Numbered from the stretch's first letter, positions 34,123 through 44,738 are shown. The stretch is DNA of 64,000 nt from Roseateles koreensis (GCF_028595305.1 NZ_JAQQXS010000008.1:1-64000), one strand, 5' to 3'. A program made the numbers and translations. Notes: generated by a model not told the origin, from the letters alone.

Positions 34123-35174
34123 TGCGCCAACACCTTGCTGGCACGGTCGCCGGAGACGATGCGGTTCCACAAGCGGTTGCGGCGCTCTTCGCTCTCTGCG
34201 GGTTCGAGCCAAATCAGCTTGTCTTTTTCGCTGTAGTCAGGCGAGACGGTCGTGGTGCTGCCCAGGCCTTGCTGCGTCACAAGGGCCCGGCCAGCTTGTT
34301 CCCCCAGCATGTGGTTGATCCAAGCCTGCGCCAAGGCCGGATCGCGCGCGCCGCGCGTCATGGCCCAGCAGTCCAACCAGGCCAGCGCACCCTCCTTGGG
34401 AATCACATAATGGGCATCCACACCGGCTGCCTTGAGCAATTGCAACTGCTGCCGACCGTAATTGGCAAACATCAAGACGGCACCGCGGTTCTTGAACAAG
34501 GCCACCGATTCTTCAGGCTGGGTGTAGAAGCCCGCAGCGTTGCGACGCAGCGCGATCAGGTGATCGACGGCGGCGGGCCATTGCCGGTCGGTCAAGTGAA
34601 AGGGGGTGGGCCACCCGAGATTGATGGCCGCCAGGGAAAAGCAATGGGTGCCGCCGTCGTACATCAGCACCCTGCCCTGCCAGCGGCTGTCCCACAAGGC
34701 GGCATAGCTGGTGGGGGACTGCGCCAGTTGCTGGCCGTCGTAGATCAAGCCCATTTCTGCGTAGGCATAGGGCAGGGCCATTAAATCGCCCTTGTGAAAA
34801 AGGCCCGGAATGGCTTTCAGATTTTGAAAGCGCGGTAGCAGTCGCTGCATGTGGGGCAAGGCCTTCACATCAATCGGCCGAACCAGATTGGCATGCAGGT
34901 AACGTTGTATCTCTGCGGTGTTGGCCGCGAATACGTCAAAGTCCTGGGCCTGGTGGCGCTGTAGGTTTTCCCAAAGGTCTTCGTCGGATGCGATCAAGGT
35001 TAGCTCAACGCGGCAGCCATGTTCGGTTTCAAAACTTTGCACCACGGCCGGTTCGGCATAACCAGGCCAGGCCAGCACGCGCAGCACCGGCTTGGCGCCC
35101 CAGGCGGGCCGAGTCAGGCCGGTGGCCAGCAAGCCCAGGCTCAGATTCAAGCAAAAATGCCGCCTTTCGTGCAT
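34119..35174 (-). CDS. PotD/PotF-like periplasmic binding protein, probable signal-presenting subunit
   Basis: A 351-residue type 2 periplasmic binding protein of the polyamine-binding group. A signal peptide (LNLSLGLLATGLTRPAWG) leads into LRVLAWPGYAEPAVVQSFE, then DVFAANTAEIQRYL and LMALPYAYAEMGLIYD, as in PotD. No polyamine transporter genes adjoin; the only partner is the coupled Cache-GGDEF gene. In Vibrio cholerae the PotD-like NspS binds norspermidine and signals through the membrane c-di-GMP protein MbaA; an analogous role is proposed here. Whether the ligand is a polyamine is untested. The start ATG 35174 precedes the leader. Confidence 0.83.
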   Translation of the reverse strand: MHERRHFCLNLSLGLLATGLTRPAWGAKPVLRVLAWPGYAEPAVVQSFETEHGCRVELTLIASDEDLWENLQRHQAQDFDVFAANTAEIQRYLHANLVRPIDVKALPHMQRLLPRFQNLKAIPGLFHKGDLMALPYAYAEMGLIYDGQQLAQSPTSYAALWDSRWQGRVLMYDGGTHCFSLAAINLGWPTPFHLTDRQWPAAVDHLIALRRNAAGFYTQPEESVALFKNRGAVLMFANYGRQQLQLLKAAGVDAHYVIPKEGALAWLDCWAMTRGARDPALAQAWINHMLGEQAGRALVTQQGLGSTTTVSPDYSEKDKLIWLEPAESEERRNRLWNRIVSGDRASKVLAQ

Positions 35175-35515
35175 CAAAAACAAACCTTTTTGCGCTCGGG
35201 GCCCCTGTGCTTTGGACCGGTGCCCCAAGTTTTTGAAAATTCCAGGCCTCAGCGGCCACCCTGACGACACTGTTTCCCAAGTGGTTTGGGCTTCTGCCAG
35301 CGACGTGGTGGAGTCGGCCCGTCATTGGCGTCGATTTTTGCATGCCGTCGGCCACTCGGTGTGAACGCGGCGCATGGATTGGGAATTTGTACGCACAGGC
35401 TATACCTGCCTGCTGTATCTGCCTGTGATGCCCACCTGTTGTAGGGCGGACGCTTGCGGGCATTGTCAAAAACCGCGGCGCACAATGGCTCGTCTTGTTT
35501 TAGAGAGTGACCGTG
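35175..35515. other. 341-bp divergent intergenic region
   Basis: It must hold promoters for the PotD-like/GGDEF pair (minus) and the patatin gene (plus). CACAGGC at 35394-35400 and GCCTGTG at 35421-35427 form an inverted repeat around a doubled CTGCCTG segment, a possible regulator site. I see no gene. Confidence 0.4.
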
Positions 35516-36685
35516 ATGACCCATGCCGCCAGCCCGTCCTTGCCTTCGCCGGCGTCAACCTCGAGCGCGGCATTGATGACGCCCCTCCCCCAAACTCCAA
35601 ACGGGGCCACGAGTATCAACCTGGCCCTGCAAGGCGGTGGTTCGCACGGCGCCTTCACCTGGGGCGTGCTGGACGCTTTGTTGGAAGATGGGCGCCTCGG
35701 CTTCGAGGGCATCAGTGGCACCAGTGCGGGGGCCATGAATGCGGTGGCGCTTGCGCACGGATTTGCGCAGGCCGAGCACAGGGCCCGGAGTGACGCCCGT
35801 GAAGCCGCCCGTGAGTCCTTGAAAGCCTTCTGGGACGGCATTGTGGCGATGGGTGCCTTGGGGAGCACGCTCAGCGAGGCGCAGCGGGCGCCGTTTTCAT
35901 TTTTGTTCGGGCCCTGCATGGCGGACAACTCGCCCGCTGCGGTGTGGATGAATGCTATGAGCAGCTTTTGGTCGAGCACGGTGTCGCCCTACCAGGCCAA
36001 CCCCTTCGACATCAACCCGCTGCGCAATTTTGTCGAACGCAACATCGACTTCGAAGCCATTGCGCGGGCCCACGGGCCCAAGGTGTTTGTTGTTGCCACC
36101 CGGGTGCGCAGCGGCAAGGCGGAGGTGTTCTCCGGCCATCGCCTGACCGTGGACGCCGTGATGGCCTCGGCCTGCCTGCCCACTTTGTTCAAGGCGGTTG
36201 AAATCGAGGGTGATCACTTCTGGGATGGGGGCTATTCCGGTAACCCTGCCATCCACCCGTTGATCTATGAATGCCAGGGGCGTGACATCGTGCTGGTGCA
36301 GATCAACCCGATCCGCCGCGACGAGCTACCCACGACCAGCGCGCAGATCATGGACCGGGTCAATGAAGTGACGTTCAACGCCGGGCTGGTGGCCGAGATG
36401 CGCGCCATCGACTTCGTGAAGCGCCTGATTGCCGATGGCAAGCTGGATCCGGCGCATTACAAAGACGTGCTGATGCACCGCATTGACGGCGGCGCCGCGC
36501 TGGATGCGTTTGCGGCCTCCACCAAAAGCTCCACCGATGCCAGCCTGATTCAGTCACTTCACCAACTGGGGCGTGAGCATGCCAAGCAATGGCTGCATCG
36601 TCATTTTGATCTGCTGGGCGTGCGCAGCAGCATCAACATCAAGCAAGACTATCTGGACGATATGCGGGTGCCGGTGAAGGGTTAG
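35516..36685 (+). CDS. patatin-like phospholipase
   Basis: A 389-residue patatin-family lipid acyl hydrolase. The oxyanion glycines are LALQGGGSHGAF, the nucleophile serine lies in GTSAG, and the second catalytic residue is the aspartate of WDGGYSGNP. A flexible Ser/Pro/Thr-rich N-terminus of about 30 residues precedes the domain; no signal peptide is evident, so a cytoplasmic role in membrane-lipid or polyhydroxyalkanoate-granule turnover is possible. ATG 35516 is taken as the start; GTG codons at 35507 and 35513 are alternatives. Confidence 0.87.
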   Translation: MTHAASPSLPSPASTSSAALMTPLPQTPNGATSINLALQGGGSHGAFTWGVLDALLEDGRLGFEGISGTSAGAMNAVALAHGFAQAEHRARSDAREAARESLKAFWDGIVAMGALGSTLSEAQRAPFSFLFGPCMADNSPAAVWMNAMSSFWSSTVSPYQANPFDINPLRNFVERNIDFEAIARAHGPKVFVVATRVRSGKAEVFSGHRLTVDAVMASACLPTLFKAVEIEGDHFWDGGYSGNPAIHPLIYECQGRDIVLVQINPIRRDELPTTSAQIMDRVNEVTFNAGLVAEMRAIDFVKRLIADGKLDPAHYKDVLMHRIDGGAALDAFAASTKSSTDASLIQSLHQLGREHAKQWLHRHFDLLGVRSSINIKQDYLDDMRVPVKG

Positions 36686-36712
36686 GACAGCACCCGTCGA
36701 TCGGTTGCATGT

Positions 36713-39700
36713 TCACAAATAATGCGTGATGTCGATGTCATCGAGCTGCTCCGGCTGGAGGTGCTCCTGGGCGTAGCGCAGGTAGACGCCTGAGCGCAGG
36801 AACAGGGCGAACAGCTCGGCGTCGATGTGCTGGTCTTTTCGCATGTAGGCCATGATTTGCAAGGCCTCCGATAGGCGCTTGCCCTTTTTGTAAGGGCGGT
36901 CGTTCGCAGTCAGGGCTTCGAAGATGTCGGCAATCGCCATCATCCGCGCCACCGGGCTCATCGCCTCGCCCTTGAGGCCGCGCGGGTAGCCGGTACCGTC
37001 CATCTTTTCGTGATGACCGCCGGCCAGCTCGGGCACGCTGCGCAGATGGCGCGGCAGCGGCAAGGCGCTTAACATCTTGATCGTTTGCACGATGTGGTCA
37101 TTGATTTTGTAGCGCTCTTCTTCGGTCAGGGTGCCTCGGCGGATGCTGAGGTTGTGCAATTCACCGCGGTTGTAGAGGTGCTCGGGCTGGTGCATGTTGA
37201 AGCCCCAGGCATTGTTGTCATCCAGCAGGTCGTTGGCGGCGCGGGGCACGATGTGCTCGGGGCGGTCGGCCAGGAGGGGCTCCTGCACCGGCAGGGCCTG
37301 CGGCGTTTGCCCGGCCACGCGCTGATGCTCTTCGATGGACAGGCCCAGGCGGTCATCCAGCGTGCGCGTCCAGCGGCGTTGCGCGATCTGGTTCAGGCGC
37401 TCCACTTTGTCAGGCGCCATGAATTCACCGCCCACATTGCACTGGGCGACAAAGGCGAAATCATCGTCGACGCGTGCAAGTTCGGGGGCCAGGTCTTGCA
37501 GGGCCTGTTCAGCGTCCACACCGTGCGCCCGCAGCAGCTGTGCGCAATGGGCCAATTCCAGCTCACGCTTGATCAGCTCAAAGCGCAGGCGCACTTCATG
37601 GATGCGGTTGTGTACCGTTTCGAGTTTGGTGGCTTTGTCCACCACATATTCAGGCGTGGTGACCTTGCCGCAATCGTGCAGCCAGGCGGCGATGTGCAGG
37701 GCCTCCCACTCCTCCGCATCGAGCCGAAAGTTCGCGTAGGGGCCGCTGCTGGCCTCGCATGCCGCCTGCGCCAACAGCTTGGTCAAGGCCGGCACGCGTT
37801 GGCAGTGGGCGCCGGTGTAGGGGCTTTTGGCATCGATGGCGCCGGCCACCATTTGAATGAAGCTTTCCAGTAAGTCCTTGCGCGCGCGCATCAGCAGTTG
37901 GTTGTCGATGGCCACCGCCGCCGTACCGGACAAAGCCTCGATGAAGGCCGTGTGCGCCGCTGACAGCGCGGGCGCGGCATTCAGCTTGTCATTGGCTGGC
38001 GAGGTGACGAAGCACAGGGACAAGGTGCCCACCATCTCGTCCTGGCGGTTTTTCAGTGGCAGGGCGACGATGCGCAGGCTTTGGCATTGAAGCTGCTTGA
38101 AGAGAAAACCGTACTGGCTTGCATGGTCGGGCCGGTCGGCGCTGAACTCTTCGCTCACGAGGCGTCCCTCGCGCCAGGCGCGCCAGGGCGGCGATGCGCT
38201 GAGGTCTCTCTGCATCAGCCAGTCTTGCAACGCGGGCTTGTTTGCGCTGCCCGCGGTGGTGTCGGTGCTGGGTGCTACGGCGTTGTGCAGGCGGGCCGCA
38301 GCGGGTTCCAGGCTTTGTTCATCAGCGCTGAGCAGGTGCAGCGTACCGCCGTTGGCCTCTGCCACCGAGATGGTCTCAGCCAGCAAGCGGTCCAGCAGGG
38401 TGTCGAAGTCCCGCTCGGCTGACAGCGCACTGGAAATCTCCAGAAAGCGTTGCAAGGTCTGCTTCATGCCCTCCATGGCCTCCGCCAGTTGATTCACCTC
38501 CAGGATCAGCTGGTTTTTGGGGGCCGGGGTCGAAAAATCAAAGCGCCGGATGGCTTCAGCCACCTGCGCCAAGCGCTTCAGCGGCCTCGACACCAGTTGG
38601 GCCGATGCGTGGACCAGGGGCAGCATCAGCAAGGCGATACCGGCCGTGATCAACAGCGCGATGCGCTGTTCCCGAAGGGCATCCGCTTGCAACTCGTCGC
38701 GGGGCGCAGCCAAGGTCAGGCTGAGCTTTTCGCCCACCGAGTTGGGCAACAAGGCTGATTGCATCACCCACTCCCTGCCTTCGACAGTGCTCAAGAGATC
38801 GGCGTTTGATGAAGCGTTGTCTTGCCTGCGTTGCCACTGGGCGCGCAGGGGCGGCGCGGGCAAATCGCCCACTGTTGTGAGCTGGAGTGTGCCAGCGGGA
38901 TCGGTGCCGACATGCGGGGTACCCGCTTGTGCATCGGCCGCCGCCTTGTCGATGGGTGCGCCTGGTACATGGTGTGCAAGCACCGTGCCCTTCAAGGTGG
39001 TGAGCATCAGTTGGGACGAGGGGGTGATGTGTTGCTCGTCCAACAGTTTCGTCAGCGATTGCAGGCTCAGGTCCATGCCGACCACCCCGCCAAATCCTGC
39101 CTCTCCCGGCTTCGCAGGCGTGGCGCTGGCAAAGGTCACGCCAACGTCATGGTTGGTGTAGAAGCGATAGGGATCAGTCCGAATCACGGCTTCAGCGGCT
39201 TGTTGCCCTGCTGCGGCGAGCGCTTCGGTGGCCCAGATCCGCCCACGCGGGTCGAAGGTGTAGTCGGGCATGTTGCGTGCTTCGAGCAACTGCAGGGCTG
39301 CGTCATAGAAGCGGAATTCGCCCACCGGGCGCAGTCCGTCCCGATTGACCGTTTGGATCAGAAATGCAGCTTCGGTGGGTGCGTGCAGCGGCAGCTTTTG
39401 CGCGGGCGTGTTCAGCCGCCGCATCAAGATGAAAGAGCCGTTGTGGGCCCCGGCATAGACTGCGCACACCGCGGGATTGGCGCGCAGGGCCTCTGCCATC
39501 AGGGGTGCGCGGCTCAGGCGCTCGGCTTGCGTGGTGCCGCTGAGCAAGGAGGTTCGGGCCAGCAGGCGGACCGTCACGCGTGCCGGCTGGAACTCGGCTT
39601 CGACCGCGGCAACCGCTTCACGGGCTACCCGCGCGAAGGTTTCATTCGCGTTGCGCAGCATTTGTTGCTTGCTTGCATGCAACTCGAAGGCCGCCAGTGC

Positions 39701-39784
39701 ACCATACAGTAGGACGATCATCCCGATCATCAGGGTCGACAAGGTGATGTAGATCGACCTGGCGTGGGTCATGAATCGCCGCAT
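36713..39784 (-). CDS. membrane Cache-HAMP-GAF-HD-GYP phosphodiesterase
   Basis: A 1023-residue sensor. A membrane helix near 10-34, a large periplasmic Cache-type region to about 375, a second helix (IALLITAGIALLMLPLVHASA), HAMP (SRPLKRLAQVAEAIRRFDF), a GAF-like domain and an HD-GYP domain. The HD motif LHDCGK lies near 703-708 and HHEKMDGTGYP near 920; about 210 residues separate them, much more than in RpfG, owing to an inserted helical segment. HD-GYP enzymes hydrolyse cyclic-di-GMP. It is divergent from the chemosensory operon across a 282-bp gap, suggesting functional linkage. Confidence 0.88.
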   Translation of the reverse strand: MRRFMTHARSIYITLSTLMIGMIVLLYGALAAFELHASKQQMLRNANETFARVAREAVAAVEAEFQPARVTVRLLARTSLLSGTTQAERLSRAPLMAEALRANPAVCAVYAGAHNGSFILMRRLNTPAQKLPLHAPTEAAFLIQTVNRDGLRPVGEFRFYDAALQLLEARNMPDYTFDPRGRIWATEALAAAGQQAAEAVIRTDPYRFYTNHDVGVTFASATPAKPGEAGFGGVVGMDLSLQSLTKLLDEQHITPSSQLMLTTLKGTVLAHHVPGAPIDKAAADAQAGTPHVGTDPAGTLQLTTVGDLPAPPLRAQWQRRQDNASSNADLLSTVEGREWVMQSALLPNSVGEKLSLTLAAPRDELQADALREQRIALLITAGIALLMLPLVHASAQLVSRPLKRLAQVAEAIRRFDFSTPAPKNQLILEVNQLAEAMEGMKQTLQRFLEISSALSAERDFDTLLDRLLAETISVAEANGGTLHLLSADEQSLEPAAARLHNAVAPSTDTTAGSANKPALQDWLMQRDLSASPPWRAWREGRLVSEEFSADRPDHASQYGFLFKQLQCQSLRIVALPLKNRQDEMVGTLSLCFVTSPANDKLNAAPALSAAHTAFIEALSGTAAVAIDNQLLMRARKDLLESFIQMVAGAIDAKSPYTGAHCQRVPALTKLLAQAACEASSGPYANFRLDAEEWEALHIAAWLHDCGKVTTPEYVVDKATKLETVHNRIHEVRLRFELIKRELELAHCAQLLRAHGVDAEQALQDLAPELARVDDDFAFVAQCNVGGEFMAPDKVERLNQIAQRRWTRTLDDRLGLSIEEHQRVAGQTPQALPVQEPLLADRPEHIVPRAANDLLDDNNAWGFNMHQPEHLYNRGELHNLSIRRGTLTEEERYKINDHIVQTIKMLSALPLPRHLRSVPELAGGHHEKMDGTGYPRGLKGEAMSPVARMMAIADIFEALTANDRPYKKGKRLSEALQIMAYMRKDQHIDAELFALFLRSGVYLRYAQEHLQPEQLDDIDITHYL

Positions 39785-40066
39785 CTTTGTTTGCCTTTCC
39801 GTCGCCCGGCTTGGCCTAGGCTATTGCATCCGTTTCGCGGATATCCGTGTAAGTATTGTGCTAGTTAAGCGTGTCTCTCCTTTGAATGTTTCAGAATTTT
39901 CCTAGGGAGTACGCGCGTCTTGGGTACGGCGGATTAACATGTGGAGGACGCTGACATTCCCGGTTTGATGACTTGGGCCAGAGTTTGATTCGTTGGTTCG
40001 AGTCGCTTTGAGACGTAGCGAGGGCTGAGCCGGGCGAGTCGGGAAAATCGTTGGAGTTTTCGTTGA

Positions 40067-40438
40067 ATGTCGAATAAAACCATCCTCGTCGTGGACGACT
40101 CGGACAGCATCCGCCTCAACATGGCTGAAGTCCTCACCGAGGCCGGGTACGGCGTGATCGTGGCAGAAGACGGACTTGATGGCCTGGCCAAGCTGGCGCA
40201 GGAAAAGGTGAGTCTCGTGGTGAGTGACCTGAACATGCCGCACATGGACGGCATCACCATGGTTCAGCAAATGCGGGCGCAAACGGCGAGCCAGTACTTG
40301 CCGGTCATCATGGTCAGCACCGAAGAGCGGCCTGAAATTCAAGCGCGCGCCCGAGCCGCTGGGGTCACGGTGTGGCAGACCAAGCCGGTTGACCCCGTTA
40401 AGTTGCTGGTGACTATTGCCCGGTTGATTCGGCGTTAG
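40067..40438 (+). CDS. CheY-like single-domain response regulator
   Basis: A 123-residue receiver domain without output. It begins ILVVDDSDSIRLNM, has the phospho-acceptor D54 in VSDLNMPHMDG, the switch STEE region and the conserved lysine in QTKPVDP. GGAG at 40053-40056 precedes the ATG. As first gene of the chemosensory operon it is the obvious short-range output or phosphate sink of the CheA encoded downstream. The partner (motor or other) is unknown, since no flagellar genes are seen here. Confidence 0.92.
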   Translation: MSNKTILVVDDSDSIRLNMAEVLTEAGYGVIVAEDGLDGLAKLAQEKVSLVVSDLNMPHMDGITMVQQMRAQTASQYLPVIMVSTEERPEIQARARAAGVTVWQTKPVDPVKLLVTIARLIRR

Positions 40439-40492
40439 CCCTGGGTGGTGTCAGGGCGCTAGCAAAAGTGAGCGAAAACTTAAAGCGAACGC

Positions 40493-40834
40493 ATGACACT
40501 CCATATTGCCCCCCCTGATCAGACGGTGCGCCCACTCATGGAGACGCTGCCGCTCACGGCCCGGCTGGATGATGAGTTATGCATTGCAGGTATCGCTGAA
40601 CTGCAGGATGATTTGTTGGGGCTGCTCAATCATGCCCATGTGCTGCTGGACTTGCGGGCCATACCCGGTTGGGATGCCTGTGGCGTGCAATTTCTTTTGA
40701 TACTTTGGCAAGAGTTTCAACGCCGGCGCGGGACGCTTACCTTGCTGGCGGACGATCCGCCTTTGCGTCAAAGCCTGCGGTGGCTGGGCCTGCCGGCACA
40801 GGCTTTGGTGGGCTCCGATGAGGAGGCGCCGTGA
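40493..40834 (+). CDS. STAS-domain protein of the chemosensory operon
   Basis: A 113-residue STAS (anti-sigma-antagonist-like) domain: a beta strand around LPLTARLDDELCIAGIAEL, VLLDLRAIPGWDACGVQFLLILW where the usual phospho-serine/threonine position is an alanine-cysteine pair, and a final LRWLGLPA helix. STAS proteins occur inside several alternative chemosensory clusters, where they probably scaffold rather than antagonise sigma factors. The stop overlaps the cheA start by four bases (GTGA), so it is co-translated. Its partner is unknown. Confidence 0.82.
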   Translation: MTLHIAPPDQTVRPLMETLPLTARLDDELCIAGIAELQDDLLGLLNHAHVLLDLRAIPGWDACGVQFLLILWQEFQRRRGTLTLLADDPPLRQSLRWLGLPAQALVGSDEEAP

Positions 40835-43035
40835 GCAACGCCGACGCGTCGAAAGCCCGAGCGATATTTTTCGCCGAGGCGCGCGAACAATGTGAGCGGC
40901 TGGAGGCTATTTTGCTGGCCAAACCAGGCGCCGGCGATGCTGAAATCTGCCAGCGGCTGTTCCGCACTGCGCACACCATCAAAGGCTCGGCGGGACTGTT
41001 CGGCTTGCAGACCTTGCAGCAGTTTGCGCACGAGATGGAGAGCGTTTTGGAGCGTTTGCGCCAAGGGCAGATTGTTCTGGACCAGGCCTTGGTGAGCTTG
41101 CTGCTGCGTTGCAAAGATCATTTGCGCAGCTTGATTGATTCAGGTGAATGGGCTCAAACGCCCGACGTTGTGGAGCAGGTGCAAGCCCGGGTGTTGAGCG
41201 AGGCATTGCACGCGTTGTGTGCGGAGGGGTCGGGCGCAGCAGCGGCGGTTGTGGGCGTGCTTGAAGCTGAGAGCGGGGGGCGTCTGATCTGTAGCGCCAA
41301 TCCGTATTGGCAAGTGGGGCTGCGCTTTGACCCCGCGCTGTTTCGCAAAGGCTTTGATCCGTTGCTGCTGTTGAATGATTTGAGCGAGTTGGGTGAGTTG
41401 CGTCAGGTACAAGTGGTTTGGCGTGACTGGCCAGCCTTGCCTGTTTTGGATGCCACGGAATGTTTTTTTGGGTTGAATTTGAGCCTGGCTTCTCAGGCTG
41501 ACGCGACGAGTCTTGGCGAGGTTTTCGAGTTGATTCAGCACGATGCCTGCGTGGCCTTGCTGCCGCCCCGGGCGCCGTTGCGCGACTACCGGTTGTGGGC
41601 AGAGCGCCTGCAGGCTCGCGCACCGACACAAGCCGGTGAGAGCGTTGCCGCGCAGGTTCAGCGCTGGCAGGACTGCGGCGCGCTGACGGCGCAGGAGGCG
41701 GCCCGGGTGATGGCCAATGAAGTTCAGGCCGACACCGTCATGCTAAACGAGGACATCAGGACAGAGGCGCAGCTGACGCAACCCGCCTTGCCGCTGAAGG
41801 CCGAAGCGGCGTATGTGCGCGTCGAGGCCGGGAAGCTGGACCGTTTGATCGACCGTGTGGGTGAGTTGGTGCTGGCTTTGGCGGGCACGGATTTGCTGGC
41901 TCGGCGCGAAGGCGACCCCTTACTTCTTCAATCGGTGGGAACCTTGCAAGGGCTGGTCGAGTCTTTGCGTGAAGACGCGCTGACCTTGCGCATGGTGCCT
42001 TTGGATGAAGTGTTTGGCCGATTCCCGCGTCTGGTCCGGGAGGTGGCTTTGCAGTTGGGCAAGAATATTCGCTTGGAACTGGCGGGCGCGCAGACCGAGA
42101 TCGACAAGACCCTGGTGGAGCCGCTCACCGAAGCTTTGACGCACCTGGTGCGCAATGCGTTGGACCATGGCCTGGAGTTGCCGGCCGAGCGCCTGGGCAG
42201 TGGCAAGCCGGCACAGGGCGTGTTGCGCATCGCGGCCTGGCAGGAGGCGCAATCGGTTTGGGTGGAGGTGCTGGATGACGGGCGCGGCATCGCGCACGAC
42301 AAGGTGCTGGCCCGGGCACGGTCCCTCGGATTGGTGGCGGGCGACGTTGCTGAACTGCCGGAAGGGGCCGCCAGCGACGCGGCGCTGATGCAGTGGATCT
42401 TTCGCCCCGGTTTTTCAACCGCCACGCAGCTCAGCGCGCTGTCGGGACGTGGGGTGGGGTTGGACGTGGTCAAACGCAATATCGAAGCCCTGCGCGGCGA
42501 GATCGATGTGAGCTCCCGGCCGAAGCAGGGGAGCTGTTTTCGCCTGCGTCTGCCGCTCACACTCAGCTTGATCGAAGGGTTTCAGGTCGAGGTCAGCGGG
42601 GCCAGCTATGTGTTGCCTTTGAGCGCGGTGTTGGCGTGTGATAGCTATTCCGTGCAGGCCGCAGCAGGTGCCCGCGGGCACCTGCTGGTGCGCGATGAAT
42701 GGCTCCCCTGCGTGCACTTGCGGGAGCTGTTCGGACAGGCGGATACGGGGCCATCGGCCTATGCGGTGATTGTGCGTTTTGGTGCGCGGCGCGTGGTCTT
42801 GGTGGTGGACCGGCTGGTCGGCCAGATGCAGGCCGTCATCAAACCTTTGGGGCCCTTGTTTCGTGCCCTGCGCGGCATCAGCGGCACGACCATTCTGGCC
42901 AATGGCCAGGCGGCGCTGGTGCTGGACGTGGGGCAACTCATTCAGTGGGTCGAGCAGCGGGAGGCTCGGGCGGGCGGTGTGCCATTCGGTACATTGGCCC
43001 CGGCCTCCTCACCCTTTCGAGGAGAATATTCATGA
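40831..43035 (+). CDS. cheA: chemotaxis-type histidine kinase CheA
   Basis: A 734-residue kinase. An N-terminal Hpt domain carries the phosphorylated H48 in [13 protein letters not shown]; a long linker (P2-like) runs to about 325; the dimerisation region follows ([20 protein letters not shown]); then the HATPase with [16 protein letters not shown] and [10 protein letters not shown]; and a C-terminal CheW-like domain. The start is GTG 40831, overlapping the STAS stop. It phosphorylates the CheY-like regulator and probably the REC-EAL protein encoded downstream. All catalytic boxes look intact. Confidence 0.93.
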   Translation: MSNADASKARAIFFAEAREQCERLEAILLAKPGAGDAEICQRLFRTAHTIKGSAGLFGLQTLQQFAHEMESVLERLRQGQIVLDQALVSLLLRCKDHLRSLIDSGEWAQTPDVVEQVQARVLSEALHALCAEGSGAAAAVVGVLEAESGGRLICSANPYWQVGLRFDPALFRKGFDPLLLLNDLSELGELRQVQVVWRDWPALPVLDATECFFGLNLSLASQADATSLGEVFELIQHDACVALLPPRAPLRDYRLWAERLQARAPTQAGESVAAQVQRWQDCGALTAQEAARVMANEVQADTVMLNEDIRTEAQLTQPALPLKAEAAYVRVEAGKLDRLIDRVGELVLALAGTDLLARREGDPLLLQSVGTLQGLVESLREDALTLRMVPLDEVFGRFPRLVREVALQLGKNIRLELAGAQTEIDKTLVEPLTEALTHLVRNALDHGLELPAERLGSGKPAQGVLRIAAWQEAQSVWVEVLDDGRGIAHDKVLARARSLGLVAGDVAELPEGAASDAALMQWIFRPGFSTATQLSALSGRGVGLDVVKRNIEALRGEIDVSSRPKQGSCFRLRLPLTLSLIEGFQVEVSGASYVLPLSAVLACDSYSVQAAAGARGHLLVRDEWLPCVHLRELFGQADTGPSAYAVIVRFGARRVVLVVDRLVGQMQAVIKPLGPLFRALRGISGTTILANGQAALVLDVGQLIQWVEQREARAGGVPFGTLAPASSPFRGEYS

Positions 43036-44729
43036 TGTGGTTCCATCGGCTCCTGGTGCGCAGCAAGCTGGCGCTGGTGTTTCTGGTCTTGTTGAGTTTT
43101 TGTCTGATTTTGGGCTGGACTGGCTACACCGCCACCGCGCGGATCAATTTGCTGGTGAAAGACATGTATGCCGATCAGCTATTGCCCATCCGCGATGTGG
43201 GGGACGCAGCCAAACAAGCGGTGCTGCACGATCGCGCGTTGAACCGTGATGTGCTGGAAACTGACGTCAAGGTTCTGGCGGAATTGTCCAGGCACATGAA
43301 GTTGCGCAGTGGCTTGGTCGAGCAGCAGGTGCAGGCGTATCGGGAGACGAATCTGACGCCCCCCGAGGTGGCCGCGCTGAAGGCGTTCGACCAACGGTGG
43401 CGCGACTATCAGGACATCAGCCAGCAGATTCGGGTTTTGGTGGATCACGGCGACCGTGCCGCAGCGGTGCAGTTGATGAGCGAGCGTGGGCGGCACGCGT
43501 TTGATCAGGTGGACGATGTGCTCACTGAAATTGTGGCCATCAACAAAAAGCTGAGTGATGAGTCCTTGCAAAGCAGCGGGGACATCTTTCGCACGACCCA
43601 GCAGGAGTTGTTCACGATCACCCTGCTGACGGTGTTGGTCGGCGCGGCCCTGGCCTACTTCGTGATGCGCAGCATCTTGCGGCAACTGGGCGGCGACCCG
43701 AGTGACGCCGTGCAAATCATGGGTCGTGTGGCCCAGGGCGACTTGAGCACCCAGATTGCGCTGAAGGAGACGGACCGCAGCAGCCTCTTGTTCGCACTCC
43801 AGCGCATGAACCAGCGATTGGCCCAGGTGCTGAGCGAAGTGGTGATGATGGCGGAGGCCTTGAGCTCGGCCTCCGAGCAAGTGGCGTCGACGGCCAATGC
43901 GGTGGCGCAATCTTCGGCAGAGTTGTCCACCAGTGTGGAGCAGAGCAGCGTGTCGGTGGAGCAAATGGCAATCACCGTGAGTCAAAACGCGGACAACGCC
44001 AAACGTACCGAGGGTATTGCCGGGAAGGCGGCCATCAGCGCTGCAGCGGGTGCCGAAGCGGTGCTTGAAATGGTGTCGGCCATGAAGGCCATTTCCGGGC
44101 GGGTAGGCGCCATCCATGAGATTGCCAACAAGACCGATTTGCTGGCCATCAATGCGGCCATCGAGGCAGCGCGTGCGGGCGAACATGGCAGGGGTTTTGC
44201 GACGGTGGCCACTGAGGTGCGCAAGCTGGCCGAGCGCACGCAGGCCGCGGCGCGGGAGATCGGCGAGCTCGCTGCCCGCTCGGTGGGGGTGGCCGAACAT
44301 GCGGGGAGATTGCTGACCGACATGCAACCAGGGATTCAAAAGACCGCTGACCTGGTGCAGGAGATTGCCGCCGCGTCACGCGAGCAGCGCATGGGCATCG
44401 GCGACATGAAGTCGGCGGTGGCGCAAGTGAGCGACGGCATGCAGGCCTCAGCGGCCTCGGCGGAGGAACTCAGCACCACCGCAGAAGAGCTCAGCACCAT
44501 GGCGCAGCAGTTGCAGACACTGATGGGGCAATTTCTGCTGCCCGGGCATGCGCAGTTCTCACACCCATCTCACCCCTCTCAACCGATGGGCGAGCTGGGG
44601 CGCCATGGGCGCTATCCCGCGGCTGGCATGGGGCGGCGCAGCGTGGGCGCGGGGGTCGCTTCAGCGCCGGCGGGGCGGCCGGCTGCAGACAATGATTTCG
44701 ACGCCAAGTTCAGCAACTACCCAGAGTGA
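43032..44729 (+). CDS. methyl-accepting chemotaxis protein
   Basis: A 565-residue receptor. Membrane helix 1 ([21 protein letters not shown]), a four-helix-bundle periplasmic domain of about 165 residues, helix 2 ([17 protein letters not shown]), HAMP ([20 protein letters not shown]) and the signalling hairpin with [20 protein letters not shown]. The C-terminal tail is Ser/Pro/Gly-rich and ends FSNYPE rather than the NWETF pentapeptide that tethers CheR/CheB. The ATG overlaps the cheA stop by four bases with GAGGAGA just upstream. It is the dedicated input of this cluster; the ligand is unknown. Confidence 0.92.
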   Translation: MMWFHRLLVRSKLALVFLVLLSFCLILGWTGYTATARINLLVKDMYADQLLPIRDVGDAAKQAVLHDRALNRDVLETDVKVLAELSRHMKLRSGLVEQQVQAYRETNLTPPEVAALKAFDQRWRDYQDISQQIRVLVDHGDRAAAVQLMSERGRHAFDQVDDVLTEIVAINKKLSDESLQSSGDIFRTTQQELFTITLLTVLVGAALAYFVMRSILRQLGGDPSDAVQIMGRVAQGDLSTQIALKETDRSSLLFALQRMNQRLAQVLSEVVMMAEALSSASEQVASTANAVAQSSAELSTSVEQSSVSVEQMAITVSQNADNAKRTEGIAGKAAISAAAGAEAVLEMVSAMKAISGRVGAIHEIANKTDLLAINAAIEAARAGEHGRGFATVATEVRKLAERTQAAAREIGELAARSVGVAEHAGRLLTDMQPGIQKTADLVQEIAAASREQRMGIGDMKSAVAQVSDGMQASAASAEELSTTAEELSTMAQQLQTLMGQFLLPGHAQFSHPSHPSQPMGELGRHGRYPAAGMGRRSVGAGVASAPAGRPAADNDFDAKFSNYPE

Positions 44730-44738
44730 GGGGCGCAC

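Noticed and set aside
39985-40012. GGTTCGAGTC resembling a tRNA T-loop
   Set aside because: No acceptor stem, anticodon arm or CCA end can be folded around it; it is the leader of the CheY-like gene.
42699-43031. N-terminal extension of the chemoreceptor into cheA
   Set aside because: The extension is an out-of-frame reading of the CheA CheW-like domain; a good ribosome site precedes the ATG at 43032 and a membrane helix begins there.
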